From Streptomyces griseicoloratus (lineage in GTDB: Bacteria; Actinomycetota; Actinomycetes; Streptomycetales; Streptomycetaceae): a stretch of DNA of 64,000 bases. Location: positions 1-64,000 of the forward strand of contig NZ_JACVQF010000200.1 of assembly GCF_014534645.1 (NCBI RefSeq), in the 5' to 3' direction. Shown here one piece after another: positions 52,201-59,553 of the stretch. Every line of letters starts with the position of its first letter. Position 1 is the first letter of the stretch. A program made the position numbers and the translations under genes. Under the pieces are notes generated by a model that was given only the letters and a program-made list of their open reading frames with translations, was not told the DNA's origin and made no database searches.

Positions 52201-53514
52201 TCAGGTGTGGTCATGGCCGGTGACCGCATGCGACCCATCGGACGCCGCCTGATCTCGCGTGTGCGTCCGGTAGAGGTCGAGTTCGCCGTCGAGTTCGAGG
52301 GCCAGCACGGTGCACAGCGGGTCGAGGTCGTCGTCGGAGAGGTGGATGTACTCCCACCCGGGTACCTCGCCGAGGCCGCCGACGCGCTCGTGGCGCACGT
52401 CTGTGTCCGCGCCGAGCACCCGCGCCGAGGTCACCGCGTTGCGTACACCGCGCAGGACCACGAATTCGTTGGGGCGGTCGAAGACGAAGAGATACAGCGT
52501 CCTGCGGTCGGCGGAGAGTGTCGAGGGGCCGTAGAAGTGGCCGTGCGGCATCCCTCGATCCGTCCCGTAGACGGCGGCGGAGTGCCGGCCGATCCACTCC
52601 CCCAGGGCCTCCAGGCGGGCGACCTGCTCCGGGAGGATGGTGCCGTCGGCCTGTGGACCCACGTCGAGGAGCAGGTTGCCACCACCACCGATGGTCTCCG
52701 CGAAGATGCGGACCAGCTGCCTCGGCGACTTGTGGCGGGTGTCCCGGGGCTGATAACCCCAGGAGTCGTTGATGGTCAGGCACAGCTCCCATGGGCCGGC
52801 GGGTGGCTCGACGGGCACGCCCTGTTCGGGCGTCGCGTAGTCGCCGTGGCCGGTCAGTCTGCCGTTGACGACGGTGTGCGGGGAGCGCATACGGATCTCC
52901 GCGGCCAGAGCGTCCATTCCCCACTGTCCGGGGGTTCTCTCCCACTCTCCGTCGAACCACAGAAGGTCGGGCTGGAAGCGTTCCAGGATTTCGCGGACCT
53001 GGGCCCGGTGGAAGTCCAGGAAGTTCCCCCACCGGGGCGGATCCTCTTCGCCGGGAGCGGGCATCGAGTAGGGATTGCCGCGTTCCGCCGGGTCCTCGTC
53101 GGGCCTGCGCAGTGTGGCGTAGTCCGGATGGGACCAGTCCAGGTGGGAGTAGTAGAGGCCGGCCTTCACATCCCTTCGGCGCAGGGCCGCGACGTACTCG
53201 GCGACCAGGTCGCGTCCGGCGGGGGTCCGCTTGACCACCGACAGATCGTTCGCACCGGTGTCCCACAGTGCGACTCCGTCGTGGTGCTTGGCGGTGAGCA
53301 CGGCATAACGGGCGCCCGCGCGGACGAAGAGGTCCGCCCATGCGTCCGCATCGAAGCGGGCGGCGGTGAATCGGTCGAGCTGCGCCATGTAACGGTCGTA
53401 AGGAATCCTGCCGTCGAAGAACGACCAGGACTCGGCGACGCCGTCGACACTGTAGATGCCCCAGTGGATGAAGATTCCGAGTTTGGCCTCGGTGAACCAG
53501 CGTTGCGAAGTCAT
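52201..53514 (-). CDS. GH29 alpha-L-fucosidase (intracellular)
   Basis: A 437-residue glycosidase that cleaves alpha-linked L-fucose. The GH29 start (W-F-x-E-A-K-L-G-I-F-I-H-W-G) and T-A-K-H-H-D-G at 74-80 are conserved, and the catalytic nucleophile is D188 in L-L-W-F-D-G-E-W. No signal peptide is present, so it acts in the cytosol on imported sugars. ATG at 53514. It lies 64 bases before the M81 gene and 141 after the second GH29 gene. A weak inverted repeat, AGTGA-N4-TCACT at 53538-53551, is in the gap upstream. It differs from its neighbour in length and loops, suggesting different linkages. Confidence 0.92.
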   Translation of the reverse strand: MTSQRWFTEAKLGIFIHWGIYSVDGVAESWSFFDGRIPYDRYMAQLDRFTAARFDADAWADLFVRAGARYAVLTAKHHDGVALWDTGANDLSVVKRTPAGRDLVAEYVAALRRRDVKAGLYYSHLDWSHPDYATLRRPDEDPAERGNPYSMPAPGEEDPPRWGNFLDFHRAQVREILERFQPDLLWFDGEWERTPGQWGMDALAAEIRMRSPHTVVNGRLTGHGDYATPEQGVPVEPPAGPWELCLTINDSWGYQPRDTRHKSPRQLVRIFAETIGGGGNLLLDVGPQADGTILPEQVARLEALGEWIGRHSAAVYGTDRGMPHGHFYGPSTLSADRRTLYLFVFDRPNEFVVLRGVRNAVTSARVLGADTDVRHERVGGLGEVPGWEYIHLSDDDLDPLCTVLALELDGELDLYRTHTRDQAASDGSHAVTGHDHT

Positions 53515-53655
53515 CGTGACAGCTCCGTCAGTGTGTCAGTGAACCGTCACTCCTCCGGCGGAGGAGTCCCAGCTGTGCGCCACGGGTGCAGCGCGTCGCC
53601 GCGTGTCTGTCCGAGCACCGCACGACGACCGGCTCGGCTGCCCGGTGCCGCTGCG

Positions 53656-55023
53656 TCATGCGGCGCCTCCTTCGATCGCGAGCACGGCCGCAGGCGCCCC
53701 CCGCAGCTCCTCCGGCACGACCACCGTGCCGTCCGGGTCCGTCACCGCTCTCCGGTGGCCGCCTGCGGTGAGCCAGCTCGCGGGGCGGCCGGCGGCGAGC
53801 TCGGCGACGTCACGGGCCGGCGTCAGCCGTCCCTCGCCCGGCGCCAGGTCCGTCACGAACAGGGTTTCCTCGCGCGTCGTGTAGCGGACGGGATGACCGG
53901 CCACGTCGGTGTGGCGGCGCCATGGCCGGGTACCGTAGACCGCTGCGCCGTTGACCCGCAGCCACTCCCCCAGCCGGCGCAGCCGCGACACCTGGCTCTC
54001 GGGCAGCGAGCCGTCGGCCCGCGGGCCCACGTTGAGCAGCAGATTGCCGTTCTTGGCCACGGTGTCGACGAGCAGCTGGATCAGCTCGGTGGCGCCGATG
54101 AGATGCCGGTCCTCCTCGACCGCATTGTGGCCGAAGGACTGCCCGAGTCCCCGGCATGCCTCCCACACCCGCTCGGACGGCTCGTCTTCGGTCAGGTACT
54201 CGCGTGTGCGCACGCCGTGGTACGGCACGCCCCAGCGGTCGTTGAGCAGGCCGTGGGACACCTCATCGAGATAGCGGGCGAACAGCGCGGCCAGGTCTCG
54301 GTCGCCGCGCCCCTTTCCGTCGTCCGGCCAGTCGATGTCGTTCCAGAGGTAGTCGGGCCTGAACCGCTCGACCAGCTCGACGAGCTGTGCGTGTGCGTAG
54401 TCGGCGAAGGCCCTGTCGTTGCGGCGCAGTTCGAACAGGTCCGTCAGCGAGCGGATCGGCGGGAACGCGCTGACGTGCCAGTCGAGCGCGCCGGAGAAGT
54501 ACACTCCCAGCCGCAGACCGTGGCGGCGTGCGGCCCCGCTCATTTCGGCCAGCAGGTCGCGGCGGGGCCCGCGGCGTGCCGCGGTGAACGGGGTGGTACC
54601 CGAGTCCCAGAGGCAGAAGCCGTCGTGGTGCTTGGCCGTGGGCACGACGTAGCGTGCGCCGCATTCGGCGAACAGGGACATCCACGCATCGGCGTCGAAG
54701 CGTTCGGCCGTCCAGAGGTCGGCCAGGTCCTCGTACGAGGTGCCCACGCCGTACGTCTCCTCGTGGAACCGGCGGGTGGGCGATCCGGCGATGCGCACGG
54801 TGTTGGCGTACCACTCGGCGTACGGATGGTGGACGAACTCCAGCTCGACGGGGGTCTGGACGCCGGGGTTGCGAGGCGTGCCCCAAGCGGGCACCGAGTA
54901 GATGCCCCAGTGAAGGAAGATGCCGAACTTGGCGTCCCTGTACCAGCGTGGCACGGAGGCGGACGGGTAAACGGGTGTCTGTGCACCGAAGTCGGGACCG
55001 GTGCGTTGGTCGAAGCGCAGCAG
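53656..55023 (-). CDS. GH29 alpha-L-fucosidase (intracellular), probable CTG start
   Basis: A 455-residue fucosidase if translation begins at CTG 55023, which lies about six bases after a strong AAGGAGG; the first ATG/GTG-class codon (GTG 54954) starts in the middle of the conserved P-R-W-Y-R-D-A-K-F-G-I-F-L-H-W-G region and has no ribosome binding site. GH29 motifs T-A-K-H-H-D-G and L-W-N-D-I-D-W-P are present; the nucleophile is D229 counted from CTG. No signal peptide. It sits 67 bases after the permease gene and belongs to the same operon. Fucosidase family is certain, the start less so. Confidence 0.85.
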   Translation of the reverse strand: MLRFDQRTGPDFGAQTPVYPSASVPRWYRDAKFGIFLHWGIYSVPAWGTPRNPGVQTPVELEFVHHPYAEWYANTVRIAGSPTRRFHEETYGVGTSYEDLADLWTAERFDADAWMSLFAECGARYVVPTAKHHDGFCLWDSGTTPFTAARRGPRRDLLAEMSGAARRHGLRLGVYFSGALDWHVSAFPPIRSLTDLFELRRNDRAFADYAHAQLVELVERFRPDYLWNDIDWPDDGKGRGDRDLAALFARYLDEVSHGLLNDRWGVPYHGVRTREYLTEDEPSERVWEACRGLGQSFGHNAVEEDRHLIGATELIQLLVDTVAKNGNLLLNVGPRADGSLPESQVSRLRRLGEWLRVNGAAVYGTRPWRRHTDVAGHPVRYTTREETLFVTDLAPGEGRLTPARDVAELAAGRPASWLTAGGHRRAVTDPDGTVVVPEELRGAPAAVLAIEGGAA

Positions 55024-55090
55024 GGGATCCTCCTTGGTGGCCGCGGCGAGCCGCGACCGGCCGACGTGGCCGGGACCGCGGCGTGAGGGG

Positions 55091-55933
55091 TCAGCGGCCG
55101 GCCAGACCGGTGGCGGCGATGCCTTTCACCAGGTGCTTTTGCAGTGCGATGAGCAGCAGAAGGGTCGGGACGAGGGAGATGACGGAGGCGGCCATCACCA
55201 GGTGCCACTGGCTGCCGTTCTGTCCGAAGAACAGCTCCAGGCCGAGCGGCACCGTGCCGAGCGCGCTGACGTCGTTGACGACGATGAGGGGCCACAGGAA
55301 GCTGTTCCAGTAGCCGATGAAGGTGAAGACCGCGAGCACGCCGAGCGCGGGGCGGGCGATCGGCAGCATGACGGAGAGGAAGGTGCGCAGGGGCGAGCAG
55401 CCGTCGAGGGTGGCGGCCTCCTGCAGCTCGTACGGGATTCCGCGGAAGAACTGCCGCAGCAGGAACGTGCCGAACGCGGTGAAGGCCCAGGGGAAGATGA
55501 GCGCCTGGTAGCTGTTCACCCAGCCGAACTCCTGCATGAGGATGAACATCGGGACCACCAGCACCTCCTGCGGCACCATGAGGGTCGCGAGGAACACCAG
55601 GAAGAGGCCGTCCCTGCCACGCCACCTCAGCCGGGCGAAGGCGTAGGCGCCCAGTGAGGAGGCGGTGAGGACGACGAGCGTGCCGATGGCGGCCACCAGC
55701 AGTCCGTTGAGGATGAACCGCTGGAACGGCAGGTAGTCGAAGATGTCGGCGAAGTTCCGCCAGCGCAGGTGGGAGCCGATGAGCGAGGCCGGGTCGGCGA
55801 AGGTCTCCCCCGGCGGCTTGAGCGCGGTGGCCACGGCGTAGACGACCGGTGCCAGGAACAGCAGCGTCACCGCTATGAGAAGCACATGGGAGACCAGACG
55901 GCGCGGGGTCCAGCGGACCTTGTCAGTGCTCAT
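55091..55933 (-). CDS. Carbohydrate ABC transporter permease (MalG/LacG-like)
   Basis: A 280-residue inner-membrane permease with six helices. The EAA loop that docks the ATPase reads E-A-A-T-L-D-G-C-S-P-L-R-T-F near 165-178 and the C-terminal half has the usual binding-protein-dependent transport signature. It overlaps the previous permease gene by 11 bases, a sign of coupled translation. No ATPase gene is near; in Streptomyces such importers are normally driven by the shared ATPase MsiK encoded elsewhere. The cargo is likely a fucosylated oligosaccharide, judged from the two fucosidases behind it. Confidence 0.9.
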   Translation of the reverse strand: MSTDKVRWTPRRLVSHVLLIAVTLLFLAPVVYAVATALKPPGETFADPASLIGSHLRWRNFADIFDYLPFQRFILNGLLVAAIGTLVVLTASSLGAYAFARLRWRGRDGLFLVFLATLMVPQEVLVVPMFILMQEFGWVNSYQALIFPWAFTAFGTFLLRQFFRGIPYELQEAATLDGCSPLRTFLSVMLPIARPALGVLAVFTFIGYWNSFLWPLIVVNDVSALGTVPLGLELFFGQNGSQWHLVMAASVISLVPTLLLLIALQKHLVKGIAATGLAGR

Positions 55934-56876
55934 AGTGCACCCACCGCTTCTGGCCGAGGAACTGCACGGCGGTGATCAGCAGGATGACGGCGAAGAGGAG
56001 CCACGCGCCTGCGGCGGCCACACCGAGGTCGCGCGAGACGAAGCCGTTCTCGTAGACGTTCTGCACCATCGTCACCGTCGAGTCTCCCGGTCCTCCCTTG
56101 GTGAGGATGTAGGTCTGGGTGAACACCTGCAACGACGTGATCATGGTCATGGTGGTGACGAAGAAGACCGCGGGTGACATCAGCGGCAGCTGGACGCGCA
56201 GGAACTTCCTCAGGCCCCGGGCCCCGTCGATCTCCGCGGCTTCGAGCACCGAGCGCGGCAGTTCGTCGATGGCGGCCGAGAACACGATGAGGTTGTAGCC
56301 GATGCCCTGCCAGACGCTCATGACCACCACGGAGATCATCGCCGTGCCGGAGTCGGCGAGGAAATTCGGGGCGGCGATGCCGAACCAGCTGTCGAGGTAG
56401 TGGGCGATGACGCCCTGGGGCTGGTAGAGCATCTTCCAGATCACCGCGTTGACCACCATCGGTGTGATCGCGGGAATGAAGAAGAGCACCCGGAAGACCT
56501 GCTGCCAGCGGCTGCCCGAGATCCAGAACGCCAGGCCCAGGGAGAGCACGACGTTGAGCGGCAGGAACAGCGCGGTGAACAGGAACGTGTTGCGGACGGA
56601 GACGAGGAAGCCGGGGTCTTCCAGCAGCAGGTAGCGGAAGTTGTCGAGTCCGAGGAAGGACCGCTGGCCGAAGATGGGCCAGTCGTACAGGCTCATCACG
56701 ACGGCCATCGCCACCGGGAACAGGGTGAAGACGGTCAGCCCGAGGACCCCCGGGGACAGGAAGCCGTAGGCGTACCAGCGTTCCCGGCGACCGGGTCCGC
56801 CGCGGCGGCGCGGGCGCGGCCGGGCGGCGAAGCCGGGCGCGGGCCGGGTTCTCTGCTCGATCGGTCGTGTTGCCAC
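55923..56876 (-). CDS. Carbohydrate ABC transporter permease (MalF/LacF-like)
   Basis: A 317-residue inner-membrane permease with a basic Arg/Pro-rich cytoplasmic N-terminus of about 30 residues and six helices. The EAA loop is E-A-A-E-I-D-G-A-R-G-L-R-K-F near 215-228. It pairs with the permease at 55091 to form the membrane channel that accepts sugar from the lipoprotein at 56880. Start ATG at 56876, 3 bases after the binding protein stop. Cytoplasmic ATPase not encoded here. Confidence 0.9.
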   Translation of the reverse strand: MATRPIEQRTRPAPGFAARPRPRRRGGPGRRERWYAYGFLSPGVLGLTVFTLFPVAMAVVMSLYDWPIFGQRSFLGLDNFRYLLLEDPGFLVSVRNTFLFTALFLPLNVVLSLGLAFWISGSRWQQVFRVLFFIPAITPMVVNAVIWKMLYQPQGVIAHYLDSWFGIAAPNFLADSGTAMISVVVMSVWQGIGYNLIVFSAAIDELPRSVLEAAEIDGARGLRKFLRVQLPLMSPAVFFVTTMTMITSLQVFTQTYILTKGGPGDSTVTMVQNVYENGFVSRDLGVAAAGAWLLFAVILLITAVQFLGQKRWVHYEH

Positions 56877-56879
56877 GGT

Positions 56880-58163
56880 TCAGCGTTCCGCCTTCTTCTG
56901 TATGGCCGTCAGCGCCGCTTCGGCAGTCGTCGACCCCGTGTAGGCCTCGAGCAGATACTGACTGAACAGGGTGTTGACCTCGTCCCAGTTCCGGGTTCCC
57001 ACGAACGGCTCTCCGCCGGCGAGGCCGTCGCGGACGGCGTCCATCCCGGCCTCGACCGTCTCGGTCTTCCCGCCGGTCTGCTGGGTGAGGAACTTCTCGT
57101 ACGCCGGCTGCGCCGCGGTGCGGGCGGGAGAGACGCGGCCCTGCCCGGCGAGGTAGTTCTGCGCCTCGGGTCCGGTGAGCACGGACAGCGCCTTGACCGC
57201 TTCCTCCTTGTAGGCGCAGCTCTTGGAGATGCCGAAGCCGGAGTTGGCGACGTAGGTCTTCGAACCGTCGGGTCCGGCGGGGATCGGCGCCACGCCGACC
57301 TTGAACTTCGCCTGTGCGGAGGTGGAACCGAGGTTCCAGGTGCCGTCGACGGCCATCATCGCGTTGCCGTTGACGAACTGGGTCTCGGCCCATCCGCCGT
57401 CGCTGGAGCTGGCCGGGATGCTCGCCGCCCCGTCCTTGGTGGCCAGGCCCGAGTACCAGGTCAAGGCCTCGATCATGGCGGGGTCGTCGAGTTGCGCCTT
57501 GCCGTCGGCGGTGACGGGGCGGGCGCCGTTGTAGGTCAGCGCCATGGTCAGCATGGGGAGGTCGGAGAAGGAGAGCCCGAAGCCCGTCTTCCCGCTAGTG
57601 GTCAGGGACTTCGCCGCCTTCTCGAAATCCGCGACGGTCCAGCCGGGCTTCGGCTCGGCGAGGCCCGCCTTCGCGAACGCATCCTTGTGGTAGTACATGA
57701 GCATGCTGGCGAGGTCCATCGGCAGCGCGTACTGCTTGCCTTCCCACTGCAGGGCCTCGAGCGCGGCCGGTTCGAAGCCGTCCGTGCCGGTGGCGCCCTG
57801 GAGGTCGTCCAACGGCTCCATGAGGTCTGCGAAACCGGACAGCCGAAGGCTCTGCATGCTCACGATGCACGGCTGGTCGCCGCCCGCGGCCTGTGTCTGC
57901 AGCTTGGTGAAGTAGTCCTTGAACGGGGCGGTCTTGAGGTCCAGCTCGATGTCGGGGTACTCACGGGTGACGAGCGACGCGAGGTGCTTCAGCTGTTTCT
58001 CCTCATCCGCTCCGGCGGCCCACATCTGCCAGCTCAGGGTGACCGATCCATCCGACCTTTTCGACCCTCCCGACTCTTCCCCGGATGTGCCCGCACACCC
58101 GGAGAGTGCGACGAGTGCTCCCACCGCCGCGACACTGGCCCACTGCACGGCACGCAAACGCAT
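56880..58163 (-). CDS. Extracellular sugar-binding lipoprotein of an ABC transporter
   Basis: A 427-residue solute-binding protein. The lipobox L-V-A-L-S-G-C places the lipidated cysteine at C23, followed by a Ser/Gly-rich tether, so it is anchored on the outer face of the membrane. The two-lobed family 1 fold is evident from T-L-S-W-Q-M-W near 42 and the W-N-L-G / G-F-G-I-S-K segments. ATG at 58163 follows GAGGAGG. First gene of an operon running to the M81 gene at 50628, divergent from the ROK regulator with a palindrome between. Confidence 0.92.
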   Translation of the reverse strand: MRLRAVQWASVAAVGALVALSGCAGTSGEESGGSKRSDGSVTLSWQMWAAGADEEKQLKHLASLVTREYPDIELDLKTAPFKDYFTKLQTQAAGGDQPCIVSMQSLRLSGFADLMEPLDDLQGATGTDGFEPAALEALQWEGKQYALPMDLASMLMYYHKDAFAKAGLAEPKPGWTVADFEKAAKSLTTSGKTGFGLSFSDLPMLTMALTYNGARPVTADGKAQLDDPAMIEALTWYSGLATKDGAASIPASSSDGGWAETQFVNGNAMMAVDGTWNLGSTSAQAKFKVGVAPIPAGPDGSKTYVANSGFGISKSCAYKEEAVKALSVLTGPEAQNYLAGQGRVSPARTAAQPAYEKFLTQQTGGKTETVEAGMDAVRDGLAGGEPFVGTRNWDEVNTLFSQYLLEAYTGSTTAEAALTAIQKKAER

Positions 58164-58215
58164 TGCCTGACCTCCTCATTCGACACCCGGTAGGGGAAGG
58201 GGGGTGTGACCGAGT

Positions 58216-58237
58216 ATTTTTTCGGGCCCGAGTAAAT
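58216..58237. promoter_or_regulatory. Candidate ROK operator between regulator and importer genes
   Basis: A 22-base palindrome, ATTT-N2-TCGGGCCCGA-N2-AAAT, is the only AT-flanked dyad in this otherwise GC-rich divergent promoter (58164-58311). It is 53 bases before the binding protein start and 75 before the ROK gene. ROK repressors of the NagC/XylR type bind AT-rich inverted repeats, so this is a good candidate for both repression and autoregulation. Confidence 0.6.
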
Positions 58238-58311
58238 TGGGACGGTAGAGGTGCAAAGATCGGACGTCAAGGGCTCCAACTCGACGCGCTCACAGACCGA
58301 AAGGGGATGAC

Positions 58312-59469
58312 GTGAAGGCACAACGCCCGGCACCTGGGGATCTGATCCAGACCGAGATCCTGGCGCTGCTCGGGGCAGCCGGACCGCTCAGCCGGGCGGA
58401 GATCGCCCAACTGCTGCGTGTAGGTACCGCGACCGTCACCGACCACACCCGGCGGCTCATCGGCGAAGGTTTCATCCGAGAACTGAAGCCCCACGCCTCC
58501 TCCGGCAAGGGCCGCCCTCGCGTACCGCTTCAACTGGTCCCCACCGCCGCCCACGTCCTTGGCCTGCGCGTCGCCATCGACCATCTGGCCGGCGTCGTGG
58601 TCGGGCTCGACGGGCAGATCACCGACGAGTTCCGTCTCCCCCTGCGGGTGGCAGAGTCACCGGTTGCGCTGCTCACCCGGGTGCTGCAGGAGCAGATCGA
58701 GGCGCGGCGGAACACCACGCCCATCCGCGGGGTCGGCGTCGCGGTCCCCGGCATGGTCGATCCGGTCTCGGGCGTCGTGCGGCTCTCCGCGATCATGGAC
58801 TGGCACGATCTGCCGCTGGCCGCTGAGCTCGGACGGGCCCTGCCCGTGCCGGTTCTCGTCGACAACGACCTTCGTTCCAGCACGACGGCCGAGCTGCTGT
58901 TCGGCATGGGACGTGATCACGACGACTTCCTCGTCCTCGGCATCGGTGACGGTCTCGGTATGGGAGTCGTGCTGGAGCGACGCGTCCAGCGCGGCGCGGA
59001 CGGGTTCTCGGGCGAGTTCGGCCATCTGCCGGTCGACCGGACCGGGCCGCGCTGCAACTGCGGCAACCGCGGCTGTCTGCAGTCCTTCGTCGGGCAGACG
59101 GCACTCCTGGAACGGGCCCGACGCGCCGGCGTCGAGCTCGGACCGGGGTACGGGCTCTCCGAACTGGTCGACGCCGCCGAACGTGGGGAGCCGGCGGTGC
59201 TCGCAGTCCTGGAGGAGGCCGGCGAGCTACTGGGACGCAGCGTCGCCGGCGTGGTCAACGTCCTCGCGATCAAGGCGGTCAAGGTGATCGGCGAGAGCCT
59301 CGTGCTGTGGCCCCACCTCGGCCCGGCCTTCACCGCCGCGGCCGTCGCAGGGGCGATCGAGCCGCTGCGGGACCTGGAGATCACCGTGGCACCGTGGCGG
59401 GACACGGAGCACGCGCGGGGTGCGGCCTGTCTGCTCCTCGCCCGCAGCGGAGCCATCACCAGGGCATAG
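58312..59469 (+). CDS. ROK-family transcriptional regulator
   Basis: A 385-residue repressor of the ROK family. The N-terminal winged HTH spans about residues 10-70 (G-P-L-S-R-A-E-I-A-Q-L-L and G-T-A-T-V-T-D-H-T-R-R-L). The sugar-kinase-like domain follows, with V-D-N-D-L-R and the zinc site C-N-C-G-N-R-G-C at C248, C250 and C255. Sugar binding to the kinase-like fold should release DNA. GTG start at 58312 behind AAAGGGGATGAC. It most likely controls the divergent importer/fucosidase operon in response to fucose or a fucosylated sugar. Confidence 0.92.
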   Translation: MKAQRPAPGDLIQTEILALLGAAGPLSRAEIAQLLRVGTATVTDHTRRLIGEGFIRELKPHASSGKGRPRVPLQLVPTAAHVLGLRVAIDHLAGVVVGLDGQITDEFRLPLRVAESPVALLTRVLQEQIEARRNTTPIRGVGVAVPGMVDPVSGVVRLSAIMDWHDLPLAAELGRALPVPVLVDNDLRSSTTAELLFGMGRDHDDFLVLGIGDGLGMGVVLERRVQRGADGFSGEFGHLPVDRTGPRCNCGNRGCLQSFVGQTALLERARRAGVELGPGYGLSELVDAAERGEPAVLAVLEEAGELLGRSVAGVVNVLAIKAVKVIGESLVLWPHLGPAFTAAAVAGAIEPLRDLEITVAPWRDTEHARGAACLLLARSGAITRA

Positions 59470-59553
59470 CCCGTACGGCGCCGCACACGCCGCACGCACT
59501 CCACGGGCCCGACACGGCCGCACCTCACCGAGCCCGTACGGGCGACGCCGCCG

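Noticed and set aside
53538-53551. AGTGA-N4-TCACT as an operator for GH29
   Set aside because: Five-base arms occur often by chance, and no second copy was seen; mentioned only in the gene entry.
52018-55086. 1022-residue plus-strand open frame
   Set aside because: It is antisense to both fucosidase genes and shows no motif.
59466-59550. GCCCGTACGG and CCGTACGGGC arms as a terminator
   Set aside because: The arms are about 50 bases apart and CCCGTACGG is partly self-complementary; too weak to call.
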